A stretch of 64,000 nt of DNA from an uncultured Bryobacteraceae bacterium (GTDB taxonomy: Bacteria > Acidobacteriota > Terriglobia > Bryobacterales > Bryobacteraceae): contig CAKZUE010000016.1 of assembly GCA_937920635.1 (NCBI GenBank), positions 18,697 through 82,696 of the forward strand, in the 5' to 3' direction. The notes below the pieces were generated by a model. The model was not told where the DNA came from, made no database searches, and saw only the letters and a list, made by a program, of their open reading frames with translations. Position 1 is the first letter of the stretch. Every line of letters begins with the position of its first letter. The position numbers and the translations under genes were made by a program. Positions 52,076 through 60,598 of the stretch are shown piece by piece.

Positions 52076-53874
52076 GCGCCCCCAGTTCAGCCGGAGAATC
52101 CGAACAGGCGCTGCAACAGGCGGCCGCCCGCGCCGCGTCTCATCTGGCTTCCCTCCGGAGCCCGGAGGGGCTGTGGCCGAATCTTCTCCAGGCCGGTCCG
52201 TACCTCGATGTGCTCCACGCACTCGCCGCGTGGTTCCTGCACAGAAAGAATCATCCCTTCCAGCCGCCTCATGGCGAAGCCTGGGCCCGGCGCATCCTTT
52301 CCAGCCAGAATCCCGATGGCGGCTTTCCGTTGTGGCATGGAGGTCCTTCGGATCCGCGCTGCGGCATCGAGACCTACCTGGCCTTGCGCCTGGCCGGATT
52401 GCCGGCTTCTGATCCGGGCCTGCGCGCGCTCGGCCGCGCCATCGCCCGCCAGGGCGGCCTCAAAGAGGCCAGCGGCAACGCCTGGATCAAGCTGCTTTGG
52501 GCCGGCGCCACGCATGGCCAGTCCGGAAGCACCGGTGCTCCGGAGCACTATTATTTCCTCGACTATCAGCGCCGGCCCGCGCGCACGCGGCAGGAGCTGG
52601 TCTGTCTTGCTTCCCTGAGCATCGCGTGCTACCTGCGCGGCGAGGCTCCGGTTGCGCCCCCTGCCGATCCTCCAAGGCTCGAAAAAGAGCTGCCCCCTAT
52701 CGATGAGCCTGCAACCGGCCCTGCCGTGGGCTTCGATCTGCGCGGCATCACCAGCCTCCTGATCAGCCAGTGGGCCCGCATGGCCCCTCGCTCCCTGCGC
52801 GGCCCCATCGTGTTCCGCGCCTATGACGCCATGGTCGCCGAGGCCCTGCGCTGGCCGGTGCTGCCCGTGGCGCTGCACGCCGCGCTGGCCGTGCAGGCCG
52901 CCCGCGGCCGCGGCTCGAAAGCTCTCGAACAATTCGAGCGCGTCATCTCCCTGCTCAGCCCCGACAGTCCGCCGGAACCCGCGCGCCCCTGCGACTCCGG
53001 CATCCGCACCGCCTCGCTCATCATGCTGGCGCTGGCCGGCTTCGATGCCCCAGGCGGACTCGATGGCGCCCCCAATGCCCTGCTGGAACGCTTCCGGCCC
53101 GCATCCTCCAGCGCGGACGGCGCGCCGCTGCGCGCCGGCTGGGCTCTCGGCGACCTGCACCCGCACGCTGACGCGGAAACCACCGCGCTCGCGCTGCTCG
53201 CGCTCCAACGCACCGGCGCCGCCGCTTCCTGCCAGCCCATTGTGCGCGAAGCCGCCGGCGCCCTGATCGCCGCTCAAGCCGCGGATGGCGGCTGGAACGC
53301 CCATGAAGACGAACCCTCCGCGCCCGATGTCACCGGCGCCGTCCTGGAAGCCCTCGCCGCCTGCGGACACTCTCCCGGCTCCAGCACGATGCAGCGGGCC
53401 GTGCAGTTTCTCGAGCAATCCCAGCACCCGGAAGCCTGGTGGCGCGCCTCCCGCGGCATCTGCCGCCTCTATGGAACCGCGATGGCCCTGCGCGGTCTCC
53501 GCGCCGCCGGCGTGGACGACCGCGAAGCGGCCGTGCTCCGCGCCGGAGAGTGGCTCCGCTCCATCCAGAATGCCGACGGCGGCTGGGGCGAGGATCCCGA
53601 ATCTCATGACCGGCAGATCTTCGTTGACGCCATCAGCACGCCCGCGCAAACAGCTTGGGCCCTGCTCGGCTTGATCGCCGCAGGCGACTCCGCCAGCGAA
53701 AGCGTCCGCCGCGGTTTCGCCTGGCTCGTGGAACATCAGAATGCCGGCGGCGGTTGGGATCCCGCCGCCCCCACAATGCCCGGCGTCGTTTATGCTCCCT
53801 ATTTGATGGACCAGCTCGGCGCCGCCGCCTGGCCGCTGCTCGCCATCGCCGGGCGCCTCCGGCACACGTCATGA
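52072..53874 (+). CDS. Squalene-hopene cyclase-like protein with altered DxDD motif
   Basis: The protein of 600 residues has the alpha-alpha barrel repeats of triterpene cyclases. QW-type motifs lie near residue 80 (QNPDGGFPLW), 402 (QAADGGWNAHED), 499 (QNADGGWGED) and 556 (QNAGGGWDP). The end PAQTAWALLGLIAAGDSASE matches the family. At the position of the acid motif DVDD it reads Asp367-Ala-Glu369-Thr370 (HADAETTALALLAL), so the protonating Asp is Glu and the next Asp is Thr. It may use a different substrate or be a non-catalytic paralogue. The ATG overlaps the ispH stop. Confidence 0.85.
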   Translation: MSAPSSAGESEQALQQAAARAASHLASLRSPEGLWPNLLQAGPYLDVLHALAAWFLHRKNHPFQPPHGEAWARRILSSQNPDGGFPLWHGGPSDPRCGIETYLALRLAGLPASDPGLRALGRAIARQGGLKEASGNAWIKLLWAGATHGQSGSTGAPEHYYFLDYQRRPARTRQELVCLASLSIACYLRGEAPVAPPADPPRLEKELPPIDEPATGPAVGFDLRGITSLLISQWARMAPRSLRGPIVFRAYDAMVAEALRWPVLPVALHAALAVQAARGRGSKALEQFERVISLLSPDSPPEPARPCDSGIRTASLIMLALAGFDAPGGLDGAPNALLERFRPASSSADGAPLRAGWALGDLHPHADAETTALALLALQRTGAAASCQPIVREAAGALIAAQAADGGWNAHEDEPSAPDVTGAVLEALAACGHSPGSSTMQRAVQFLEQSQHPEAWWRASRGICRLYGTAMALRGLRAAGVDDREAAVLRAGEWLRSIQNADGGWGEDPESHDRQIFVDAISTPAQTAWALLGLIAAGDSASESVRRGFAWLVEHQNAGGGWDPAAPTMPGVVYAPYLMDQLGAAAWPLLAIAGRLRHTS

Positions 53875-53908
53875 CCCGCTCGCCGCAATTCGTCTCAGGA
53901 GCACGGCC

Positions 53909-54883
53909 GTGAAGCCCGCTCTCGTCACCGGCGCATCCGGATTCCTCGGCTGGCACGTCGCGCAGGCTCTCCTCCGCCGCGGCATTCCCGTGCGCGCTCT
54001 TGTCCGCCGCCCGGATGCTGTCAAAGATCTCGACGCCGAACTCGCCGCCGGTGATCTCCGCGACGCCGGCGCCGTCCGGCGTGCCGCTGAAGGCTGCGGT
54101 CTTGTCTTTCACGTCGCCGCCGATTACCGCCTCTGGGTCCGCCGCCCGCGCGAGATGTACGACTCCAACGTCGGCGGCACGCGCAACGTGCTGGCAGCCG
54201 CCCGCCAGGCGCGGGTCGAACGCGTCGTTTACACGAGCACGGTGGGCTGCATCGGCTTTGTCAAAGGCGGACTCGGCGACGAATCCACCCCCGTTTCCAT
54301 CGAGGACATGACCGGCCACTACAAGCGCTCCAAGTGGCTCGCCGAACAGGCCGCGCTCGAGGCCGCGCGCCAGGGCCTTCCCGTCGTCATCGTCAATCCC
54401 ACCGCCCCCGTCGGCGCTCACGACGTCAAGCCCACGCCCACGGGCCAAACGATTCTCGACTTCCTCAGCGGCCGCATGCCCGCTTACGTCGACACCGGGC
54501 TCAACATCGTCGATGCCGCCGACGCCGCCGAAGGCCACTGGCTCGCCTGCGAACACGGCCGCCCCGGCGAGCGTTATATTCTGGGGAGCGAGAACCTCAC
54601 CCTGAAACAAATCTTTGATCTTTTGTCGTCGATCACCGGCCGCCCGGCGCCGCGCCTCCGGCTCCCCTGGGCCGTGGCTTTGGCCGCCGCAGCCATCGAT
54701 ACCCTGCGCGCGGAGCTCACCGGCTCGCCGCCCCGCGCGCCGCTGGACGCCGTCCGCATGGCCCGCAAGAAAATGTGGGTCACCCACGCCAAGGCCGCAC
54801 GCGAACTCGGCTTCCGCCCCGCGCCCGCGGAAACGGCCCTCCGCCATGCCGTCGAATGGTTCCAGGCCCATGGATACTGCTGA
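53909..54883 (+). CDS. hpnA: Hopanoid-associated sugar epimerase
   Basis: The 324-residue protein is a short-chain extended dehydrogenase with LVTGASGFLGWHVAQALLRR as its NAD(P) site and the Tyr-Lys pair in HYKRSKWLAEQAALEAAR. It resembles HpnA of hopanoid loci. The GTG at 53909 has AGGAG 8 bases upstream. It starts 35 bases after the cyclase-like gene. In other bacteria this gene is linked to the hopanoid side chain, but the exact step is not settled. Confidence 0.88.
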   Translation: MKPALVTGASGFLGWHVAQALLRRGIPVRALVRRPDAVKDLDAELAAGDLRDAGAVRRAAEGCGLVFHVAADYRLWVRRPREMYDSNVGGTRNVLAAARQARVERVVYTSTVGCIGFVKGGLGDESTPVSIEDMTGHYKRSKWLAEQAALEAARQGLPVVIVNPTAPVGAHDVKPTPTGQTILDFLSGRMPAYVDTGLNIVDAADAAEGHWLACEHGRPGERYILGSENLTLKQIFDLLSSITGRPAPRLRLPWAVALAAAAIDTLRAELTGSPPRAPLDAVRMARKKMWVTHAKAARELGFRPAPAETALRHAVEWFQAHGYC

Positions 54884-55589
54884 CCCGATGCCCGTCGTAG
54901 CCGTCGCCTCGCAGCCGCTCGAATTCCTGGGCCTGTTGCGCCATGCAGGCGGAGCGCGGCGCCTCGCATGGCCCGTCGCCTACGCCCGTGAATTGCTCCT
55001 TCACGGCCGCCGCTGGTTCCTCGCCGCCCACGGTCCCGGCCCCCGCCTCGCCGCCGCCGCCGCCGAAGCCGCCCTCGACCGCTGTGGCGGCCGCGCCATT
55101 GTCCTCAGCACCGGCTTTTGCGGTGCGCTCGACCCCTCCCTGCGCACCGGCGACATCTTCGCCGCGCGGGAAATCTTCGACGCCTCGGAGGGACGCAGGT
55201 TTCCCGCCGCGATCCCGCAGACTCCGCAGGCCTTTCATCAAGGCCGGCTCTGGTCTCAGGACCGCGTCGCGGTTTCGGCGCGCGAAAAATCCGCGCTGCG
55301 CCAGCAGGGCGCGGACGCTGTCGACATGGAAGCCGCCGCGGTCGCTGCGGAGGCCGCCCGCCGCAATGCCGGCTTCTACTGCATCCGCGTCGTCTCCGAT
55401 CCCGCCGCCCAGACCCTTCCTGTCGACTTCAACGCCTGCCGCGGCCCGGATGGGCGGTTCTCGAATTCCCGCATCACCTTCGCGGCTCTGATGCATCCTA
55501 ATAGTTTGATACCCCTGGTGCGGTTCGGCCGGACCTGCCGCCGCGCCGCGCTTCGATTGGGAGAATTCCTTGCCTCTTGCCGCTTCTGA
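54870..55589 (+). CDS. hpnG: Hopanoid-associated nucleosidase/phosphorylase
   Basis: This protein of 239 residues (or 233 if the ATG at 54888 is used) is related to nucleoside phosphorylases. VLSTGFCGALDPSLRTGDIF is the phosphate/purine side and ADAVDMEAAAVAAEAARRNA contains the conserved VDMEAA. HpnG releases adenine from adenosylhopane to give ribosylhopane. The ATG overlaps the hpnA stop. Its presence argues that this organism makes elongated hopanoids, although hpnH (adenosylhopane synthase) is not in the window. Confidence 0.82.
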   Translation: MDTADPMPVVAVASQPLEFLGLLRHAGGARRLAWPVAYARELLLHGRRWFLAAHGPGPRLAAAAAEAALDRCGGRAIVLSTGFCGALDPSLRTGDIFAAREIFDASEGRRFPAAIPQTPQAFHQGRLWSQDRVAVSAREKSALRQQGADAVDMEAAAVAAEAARRNAGFYCIRVVSDPAAQTLPVDFNACRGPDGRFSNSRITFAALMHPNSLIPLVRFGRTCRRAALRLGEFLASCRF

Positions 55590-56658
55590 AATCGGCCAGG
55601 AGATGATGGCCGCCGTCTATACCGGCAACGGCCGCATCCAGGTGCAGTCCATTCCGGTGCCTGAAATCGGCCCCGGCGAACTGCTCGTGCGCGTGGAAGC
55701 CTGCGGCATCTGCCATACGGATCTCAAGAAGGTCGCTCACGACCTCCTGCCTCCGCCCCGCATCTACGGCCACGAAACCGCCGGCGTCGTTGTCCGCGCA
55801 GGCGAAGGTGTGGCGAAGTTCCGCCCCGGCGACCGCGTCGTCGCCTTCCATCACATTCCCTGCCGGAATTGTTTTTACTGCCAGCGCAAGCTCTACGCCC
55901 AGTGCGAGACCTACAAGAAGGTCGGCATCACCGCCGGCTTCGAGCCCGCCGGCGGCGGCTTCGGCCAGTATGTCCGCATCATGGACTGGATCGTGCGCGA
56001 CGGCGTGGAACGGATTCCGGACGGCGTGCCGTTCGAGGTGGCCAGCCTCGTCGAGCCCGTCAACACCGTGCTCAAGGCTGTCGTCGAGGCCTCCCCGCGC
56101 CCCGATGACGTCGTCCTCGTGCAGGGCCAGGGGCCCATCGGACTCCTGTTCACGATGCTCCTGCGCCGCACCGGCTGCACGATTTTGGCTACCGACACCA
56201 TCCCCCGCCGCTTGGAACTCGCCCGCCGCTTCGGCGCCGCCGAAGCCTGGAATCCGCTGGAAACCGACGTCGCCGCCCGCTGCCGCGCCCTCACCTCCGG
56301 ACGCGGCGTCGACCTCGTGGTCGTCGCTGCCTCCGCCCCGGGAATCGTCCAGCAGGCTGTCGCCGCCTCCCGTCCAGGTAGTAAAATATTGTTTTTCGCT
56401 CAGACGTCCGAAACCGAAAGGATCGAATTGTCCGGCGCCGACATCTGCAAGTATGAGCGAACCTTGTTCGGTGTCTATAGCGCCTCCGTCGATCTTCAGG
56501 CCGAGTCGGTGCGTCTGGTGATGAGCGGGGAATTGCCCGTGCAGGATCTGATCTCGCACCGCCTGCCCTTGACCGCCATTCGGGATGGCATTGACCGTGC
56601 GATGCATCCCGACGGCCAATCCCTGAAGATCATTGTTCAGCCACAGAGGTTGAGTTGA
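55570..56658 (+). CDS. Zinc-dependent medium-chain dehydrogenase in the hopanoid operon (first)
   Basis: The 362-residue protein has the catalytic zinc Cys in VEACGICHTDLKKVAHDLLP, with IYGHETAGVV. The structural zinc cysteines are in PCRNCFYCQRKLYAQCETY. The NAD site is LVQGQGPIGLLFTMLL. The TTG at 55570 has GGGAG 6 bases upstream and is preferred; ATGs at 55603 and 55606 lie too close to a purine run. It overlaps hpnG and is followed by the second dehydrogenase after 4 bases. Membership in this operon suggests action on a hopanoid or sugar side chain, which is inference. Confidence 0.82.
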   Translation: MPLAASEIGQEMMAAVYTGNGRIQVQSIPVPEIGPGELLVRVEACGICHTDLKKVAHDLLPPPRIYGHETAGVVVRAGEGVAKFRPGDRVVAFHHIPCRNCFYCQRKLYAQCETYKKVGITAGFEPAGGGFGQYVRIMDWIVRDGVERIPDGVPFEVASLVEPVNTVLKAVVEASPRPDDVVLVQGQGPIGLLFTMLLRRTGCTILATDTIPRRLELARRFGAAEAWNPLETDVAARCRALTSGRGVDLVVVAASAPGIVQQAVAASRPGSKILFFAQTSETERIELSGADICKYERTLFGVYSASVDLQAESVRLVMSGELPVQDLISHRLPLTAIRDGIDRAMHPDGQSLKIIVQPQRLS

Positions 56659-56662
56659 ATCT

Positions 56663-57700
56663 ATGAAACGCATGAAGGCCGCCGTGCTCTACGGGCGCGA
56701 AGAAGTACGCGTGGAGGAGGTGGCCGTCCCGCCAATCGAGAAGGGCGATGTGCTCGTCCGCGTCCGCGCCGCGCTTACCTGCGGCACGGACGTCAAGGTG
56801 TTCCGCAGGGGCTATCACGCCAAGATGATCGTTCCCCCTGCGCTGTTCGGCCACGAACTCGCCGGCGACATCGTCAAGGTCGGCTCCCACGTGGAAAGCT
56901 TCCGCGTCGGCCAGCGCATCGTCGCCGCCAACTCCGCCCCCTGCCTCAACTGCTTCTATTGCCGCAAAGGCCTCGAGAACCTCTGCGAGGATCTTCTCTT
57001 CAACAACGGCGCCTACGCCGAGTACATCCGCATCCCTGCGCGCATCGTGCAGCGCAACATGTACGAGATCCCGCCGCACCTCAGCTACCAGGACGCCGCC
57101 CTCATCGAGCCTCTCGCCTGCGTCCTCAAGGGGCTGGAGGAGACCAACGTGCGCCCCGGAGATCACGTCGTCGTCATCGGCCAGGGCCCCATCGGCCTGA
57201 TGTTTGTCCGCCTCGCCAAAGTCTACGGCGCCCGCGTCATCGCCCTCGGACGCCGCCAGTCCCAGCTCGACCGCGCCATCCGCATGGGCGCCCACGACGC
57301 TCTCCTGAACACCGATCCCGAGACGGTCGTCCGTGATGTCAAATCTCTCACCGGCGGCTACGGCGCCGACGCCGTCATCGAAGCCGTGGGCAACCCCGAA
57401 ACCTGGGAGCTCGCTGTTCGCCTCCTCCGCCGCGGCGGCACCGCCCAATTCTTCGGCGGCTGCCCCTCCGACACCCGCATCACCCTCGAGACGCAGCTCC
57501 TGCACTACTCCGAAATCAAGTGCATCGCCAGCTTCCACCACACGCCCGCCTACATCCGCAAAGCGCTCGACGTGGTCAGCCGCGGCGATATCAGCGCCCG
57601 CGACTTCGTCAACCGCGAAGAACCCCTGGCCAATCTACTCGATGTCCTGCGCCACCTCATGAGCCACAACGGCCACATGAAGACCGCCATCATCCCTTGA
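56663..57700 (+). CDS. Zinc-dependent medium-chain dehydrogenase in the hopanoid operon (second)
   Basis: The 345-residue protein has a catalytic zinc site (ALTCGTDVKVFRRGYHAKMI, FGHELAGDI), a structural zinc site (PCLNCFYCRKGLENLCEDL) and the NAD loop VIGQGPIGLMFVRLA. It is related to the preceding dehydrogenase but clearly distinct. The start is 4 bases after the first dehydrogenase stop, and hpnC begins 20 bases after its end. Two successive dehydrogenases could carry out consecutive oxidations or form a heteromer. Confidence 0.82.
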   Translation: MKRMKAAVLYGREEVRVEEVAVPPIEKGDVLVRVRAALTCGTDVKVFRRGYHAKMIVPPALFGHELAGDIVKVGSHVESFRVGQRIVAANSAPCLNCFYCRKGLENLCEDLLFNNGAYAEYIRIPARIVQRNMYEIPPHLSYQDAALIEPLACVLKGLEETNVRPGDHVVVIGQGPIGLMFVRLAKVYGARVIALGRRQSQLDRAIRMGAHDALLNTDPETVVRDVKSLTGGYGADAVIEAVGNPETWELAVRLLRRGGTAQFFGGCPSDTRITLETQLLHYSEIKCIASFHHTPAYIRKALDVVSRGDISARDFVNREEPLANLLDVLRHLMSHNGHMKTAIIP

Positions 57701-57720
57701 TCCGCCCCCGGAGCGCCGGC

Positions 57721-58641
57721 GTGGAACTGCTCCAACCCATCCCGTTCCTGCGCTCCTCCGAAGCGCGCGGCAGGCATTGGCCGCTCGCGGAATCGCTCCA
57801 CTACACCCGCTGGCTCGCCACCCACCACTACGAGAACTTCCACGTCGTCTCGCTGCTGCTGCCCAAACGGCTCCATCAGGACTTCTACAACGTCTACGCC
57901 TTCTGCCGCTGGGCCGACGATCTCGGCGACGAAACCGGCGATCCCCGCGAGAGCCTCCGCCTGCTCGAGTGGTGGCGTGGCGAGCTCCGTGCTCTGTTCG
58001 CGGGCGGGCCGCCCTCGCATCCCGTCTTCGTCGCTCTCGCGGAAACCATCCGCCGCCATGAGCTGCCCATCGATCCCTTCGATCACCTGATCGATGCCTT
58101 CATGCAGGACCAGACCGTCACCCGCTACCGCGACTGGGACCATCTCCTCGATTACTGCCGCCGCTCCGCCAACCCCGTCGGGCGGCTCGTCCTCATGCTC
58201 TGCGGCTACCGCGACCCGGAGCGCTTCCGCCTCTCCGATGCCACCTGCTCCGCCCTCCAGCTCGCCAACTTCTGGCAGGACGTCGCCGTCGATCTCGAAA
58301 AAGACCGCATCTATCTCCCGCAACACCTCCTGGCGCGTCACGCCTGCATGGAGCAGGACCTGTTCGCCCGCCGCGCCACGCCCGCCTTCCGCCGCGTCAT
58401 GGAAGAAGCCGTCGACTACGCGCAGGCGCTCTTCGAACAGGGCTTGCCGCTCGCGCGCATGGTGGACCGCCGCCTCGCCCTCGACATCGATCTTTTCAGC
58501 CGCGGCGGCATGAAGGTCCTCGACAAGATCCGGGCTCAGGACTTCGACGTGCTCGCCAGCCGTCCCGCCATCTCGAAAACCGAACGCGCGCTGCTGCTTC
58601 TTCAGAGCCTCGCGCGCCTCGCTCTCCGGCGCGCCGCATGA
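57721..58641 (+). CDS. hpnC: Squalene-synthase-like protein HpnC
   Basis: The GTG at 57721, with GGAG 8 bases upstream, gives 306 residues. The two Asp-rich Mg-binding motifs of head-to-head prenyl synthases are present: FCRWADDLGDETGD (about 61-74) and FWQDVAVDLEKDRIYLP (about 184-200). In the HpnCDE route HpnC converts presqualene diphosphate to hydroxysqualene. It overlaps hpnD by 4 bases. No hpnE reductase is present in the window. Confidence 0.9.
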   Translation: MELLQPIPFLRSSEARGRHWPLAESLHYTRWLATHHYENFHVVSLLLPKRLHQDFYNVYAFCRWADDLGDETGDPRESLRLLEWWRGELRALFAGGPPSHPVFVALAETIRRHELPIDPFDHLIDAFMQDQTVTRYRDWDHLLDYCRRSANPVGRLVLMLCGYRDPERFRLSDATCSALQLANFWQDVAVDLEKDRIYLPQHLLARHACMEQDLFARRATPAFRRVMEEAVDYAQALFEQGLPLARMVDRRLALDIDLFSRGGMKVLDKIRAQDFDVLASRPAISKTERALLLLQSLARLALRRAA

Positions 58642-59483
58642 TCCCTCTCGAAGCCTCCTACCGCCACTGCGAATCCGTCGCCCGCCGCCGCGCGCGCAAC
58701 TTCTACTACTCCTTCCTCGCCCTGCCGGCGCCCAAGCGCCGCTCGATGTGCGCCCTCTACGCCTTCATGCGCGAGTGCGACGACTTGAGCGACGGCGACC
58801 GCGCCAGCCCGCAAAGCCTCGCCGAGTGGCGCGCCCAGCTCGATGCCGCTCTTCAGGGCAACCTCCCCCCGCATCCCGTCTGGCCCGCTTTTCTCGATTC
58901 CGTCTCGCGCTTCCGCATCCCCGCCGATTGCCTCTACGGCATGATCGAAGGGGTCTCCTCTGATCTGGAGCCTCATTCCTTCGAGACCTTCGAGCAGCTC
59001 TACCGCTACTGCTACCTCGTGGCGTCGGTGGTCGGCATCGCTGCCATTCATGTCTTCGGTTTTTCCGATCCGCGCGCGCCGCAGCTCGCCGAGCGCTGCG
59101 GCGTCGCCTTCCAGCTCACCAACATCCTGCGCGACGTGCGCGAAGACGCCCTCAACGGCCGCATCTATCTCCCGCGCGAAGACATGGCGCGCTTCTCCGT
59201 CACGCCGGAGATGCTCGCGGCTTCAGCCGCCAGTCCCGAACTCCGCCGCCTGCTCGCCTTCGAAGCCTCACGCGCCCGCGCCTATTATGACGAGGCCCAG
59301 CCGCTCATCTCCATGGTCGAGCCCGACAGCCGCAACGCGCTCTGGGCGCTCATCGAAATCTACCGCCGCCTGCTGGACCGCATCGAACAGCGCGGCTACG
59401 AAGTGCTCTCCAGCCGTGTCCGGCTCTCCGCTCTCGAGAAAACCGCCATCGCCCTGCGCGCCGTCCTCGGCCGCGGCGCGTAG
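58638..59483 (+). CDS. hpnD: Presqualene diphosphate synthase HpnD
   Basis: The 281-residue protein condenses two farnesyl diphosphates to presqualene diphosphate. The Asp-rich motifs are ECDDLSDGDR (about 46-55) and NILRDVREDALNGRIYLPRE (about 162-181). ARNFYYSFLALPAPKRRSMC is the usual N-terminal block. The ATG overlaps the hpnC stop (ATGA). It is the last gene of the operon and converges with the ThuA gene with 3 bases between their ends. Confidence 0.92.
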   Translation: MIPLEASYRHCESVARRRARNFYYSFLALPAPKRRSMCALYAFMRECDDLSDGDRASPQSLAEWRAQLDAALQGNLPPHPVWPAFLDSVSRFRIPADCLYGMIEGVSSDLEPHSFETFEQLYRYCYLVASVVGIAAIHVFGFSDPRAPQLAERCGVAFQLTNILRDVREDALNGRIYLPREDMARFSVTPEMLAASAASPELRRLLAFEASRARAYYDEAQPLISMVEPDSRNALWALIEIYRRLLDRIEQRGYEVLSSRVRLSALEKTAIALRAVLGRGA

Positions 59484-59486
59484 CGC

Positions 59487-60419
59487 TCACGGCTGGCGCC
59501 CGCGCACGTGCTTGCCGAACCCGAACGGCGTGCCCTTGTAGGGCCCGAGCGGTTCAACGTCGAAGTCCGGCCGGATCTCGCCCTCGCGCCCCAGCGCCCA
59601 GTAGATGGCGTTGATCAGCAGCCGCCGCAGCCCCGCGTTTTCGAAATCCTGCGCCGACCCCATGGTCAGCGTAAAAACACGTCCCCCCTTGTATGTTTTG
59701 GTCCACGCCACCGGCATCATCGGATCGTTCACCGCGCCTGCCGCCGCCGGCGCCTCCGGCGTCATCCCCTCCGTCACCTCTCCCAGCAGCAGCGTCCGGC
59801 ATCCCTCCGGCAGCGGCAGCCGCACGGCGTAGACGTCCGTCGGCCCCCAGATCTCGCCGTCGCGGATCCCGCGCAGAACCGGATGCCCTTCCGCCCCCGG
59901 CGCGATGCGCGCCCGCGTGCCTTGCGCTCCGTGCTTCCCGTGATGCCGGATCCAGGTCTCGCCCAACACCTGCCGCCCGAACCCTCCGTCCCATTCCTTG
60001 CTGTTCCAGCTCCAGCGCGCGTATGTCGGGCTCGTCCGCAACTGAAACGCGTGCGTCGCCGTTCGGATGCCGATCACCGGCTTGCCCGCTTCCACATATT
60101 CCACGATGTGCCGCATCTGCTCGTCCGGCAGGTCGCGGAACCGCGTGAAGATCACCATCAGGTCCGCGGTGCGCAGCGCTTCCAGCCCCGGAATGTTGCG
60201 CTGGTTCTCCGGATCGATCGCGCCCGTCGCCGGATCGATGGAATAGAGAACAGTCGTGCGGAACCCGTGTTTGGCCTCCGCAATGCGCGCCAGCATCGGC
60301 AGCGCTTCCTCGGAACGGTACTCTTCGTCGCCGCTCACAAACACGATCCGGTTCGGCTGCGCCAGCGCCGTAGCGGCCAGCACCGAAAAGACGGCGGCTG
60401 CGGTTCCCGTGATTCTCAT
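59487..60419 (-). CDS. Exported ThuA-domain protein
   Basis: The 310-residue protein has a signal peptide (about 1-20, ending ALAQ) and a ThuA-like flavodoxin/GATase-like fold. IVFVSGDEEYRSEEALPML, LMVIFTRFRDLPDEQMRHIV and YKGGRVFTLTMGSAQDFENA are typical of the large exported ThuA group in acidobacteria and planctomycetes. ThuA itself is linked to trehalose use, but exported members have no assigned reaction. It is separated by about 180 bases of non-coding sequence from the beta-propeller gene downstream of its start. Confidence 0.85.
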   Translation of the reverse strand: MRITGTAAAVFSVLAATALAQPNRIVFVSGDEEYRSEEALPMLARIAEAKHGFRTTVLYSIDPATGAIDPENQRNIPGLEALRTADLMVIFTRFRDLPDEQMRHIVEYVEAGKPVIGIRTATHAFQLRTSPTYARWSWNSKEWDGGFGRQVLGETWIRHHGKHGAQGTRARIAPGAEGHPVLRGIRDGEIWGPTDVYAVRLPLPEGCRTLLLGEVTEGMTPEAPAAAGAVNDPMMPVAWTKTYKGGRVFTLTMGSAQDFENAGLRRLLINAIYWALGREGEIRPDFDVEPLGPYKGTPFGFGKHVRGRQP

Positions 60420-60598
60420 GACGAGCCACCCTTATCACACCCCGCCGCCCGCCGTCGAGGGCCATCTCCACTCGATCATCAGACACCTTCGCCGACACGC
60501 GGCTCCAGGCTGCTCCGCGGACCGGAATTGTCTCCGCTTGTGGCCGCCGGCAGATCCCGGGACAGCCCGGTGGTGGCGCGGCCCAACGGAGAAAAGCC

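Noticed and set aside
52087..53865. Minus-strand open frame opposite the squalene-cyclase-like gene
   Set aside because: Shadow; Gly/Ala/Arg-rich translation and no start signals.
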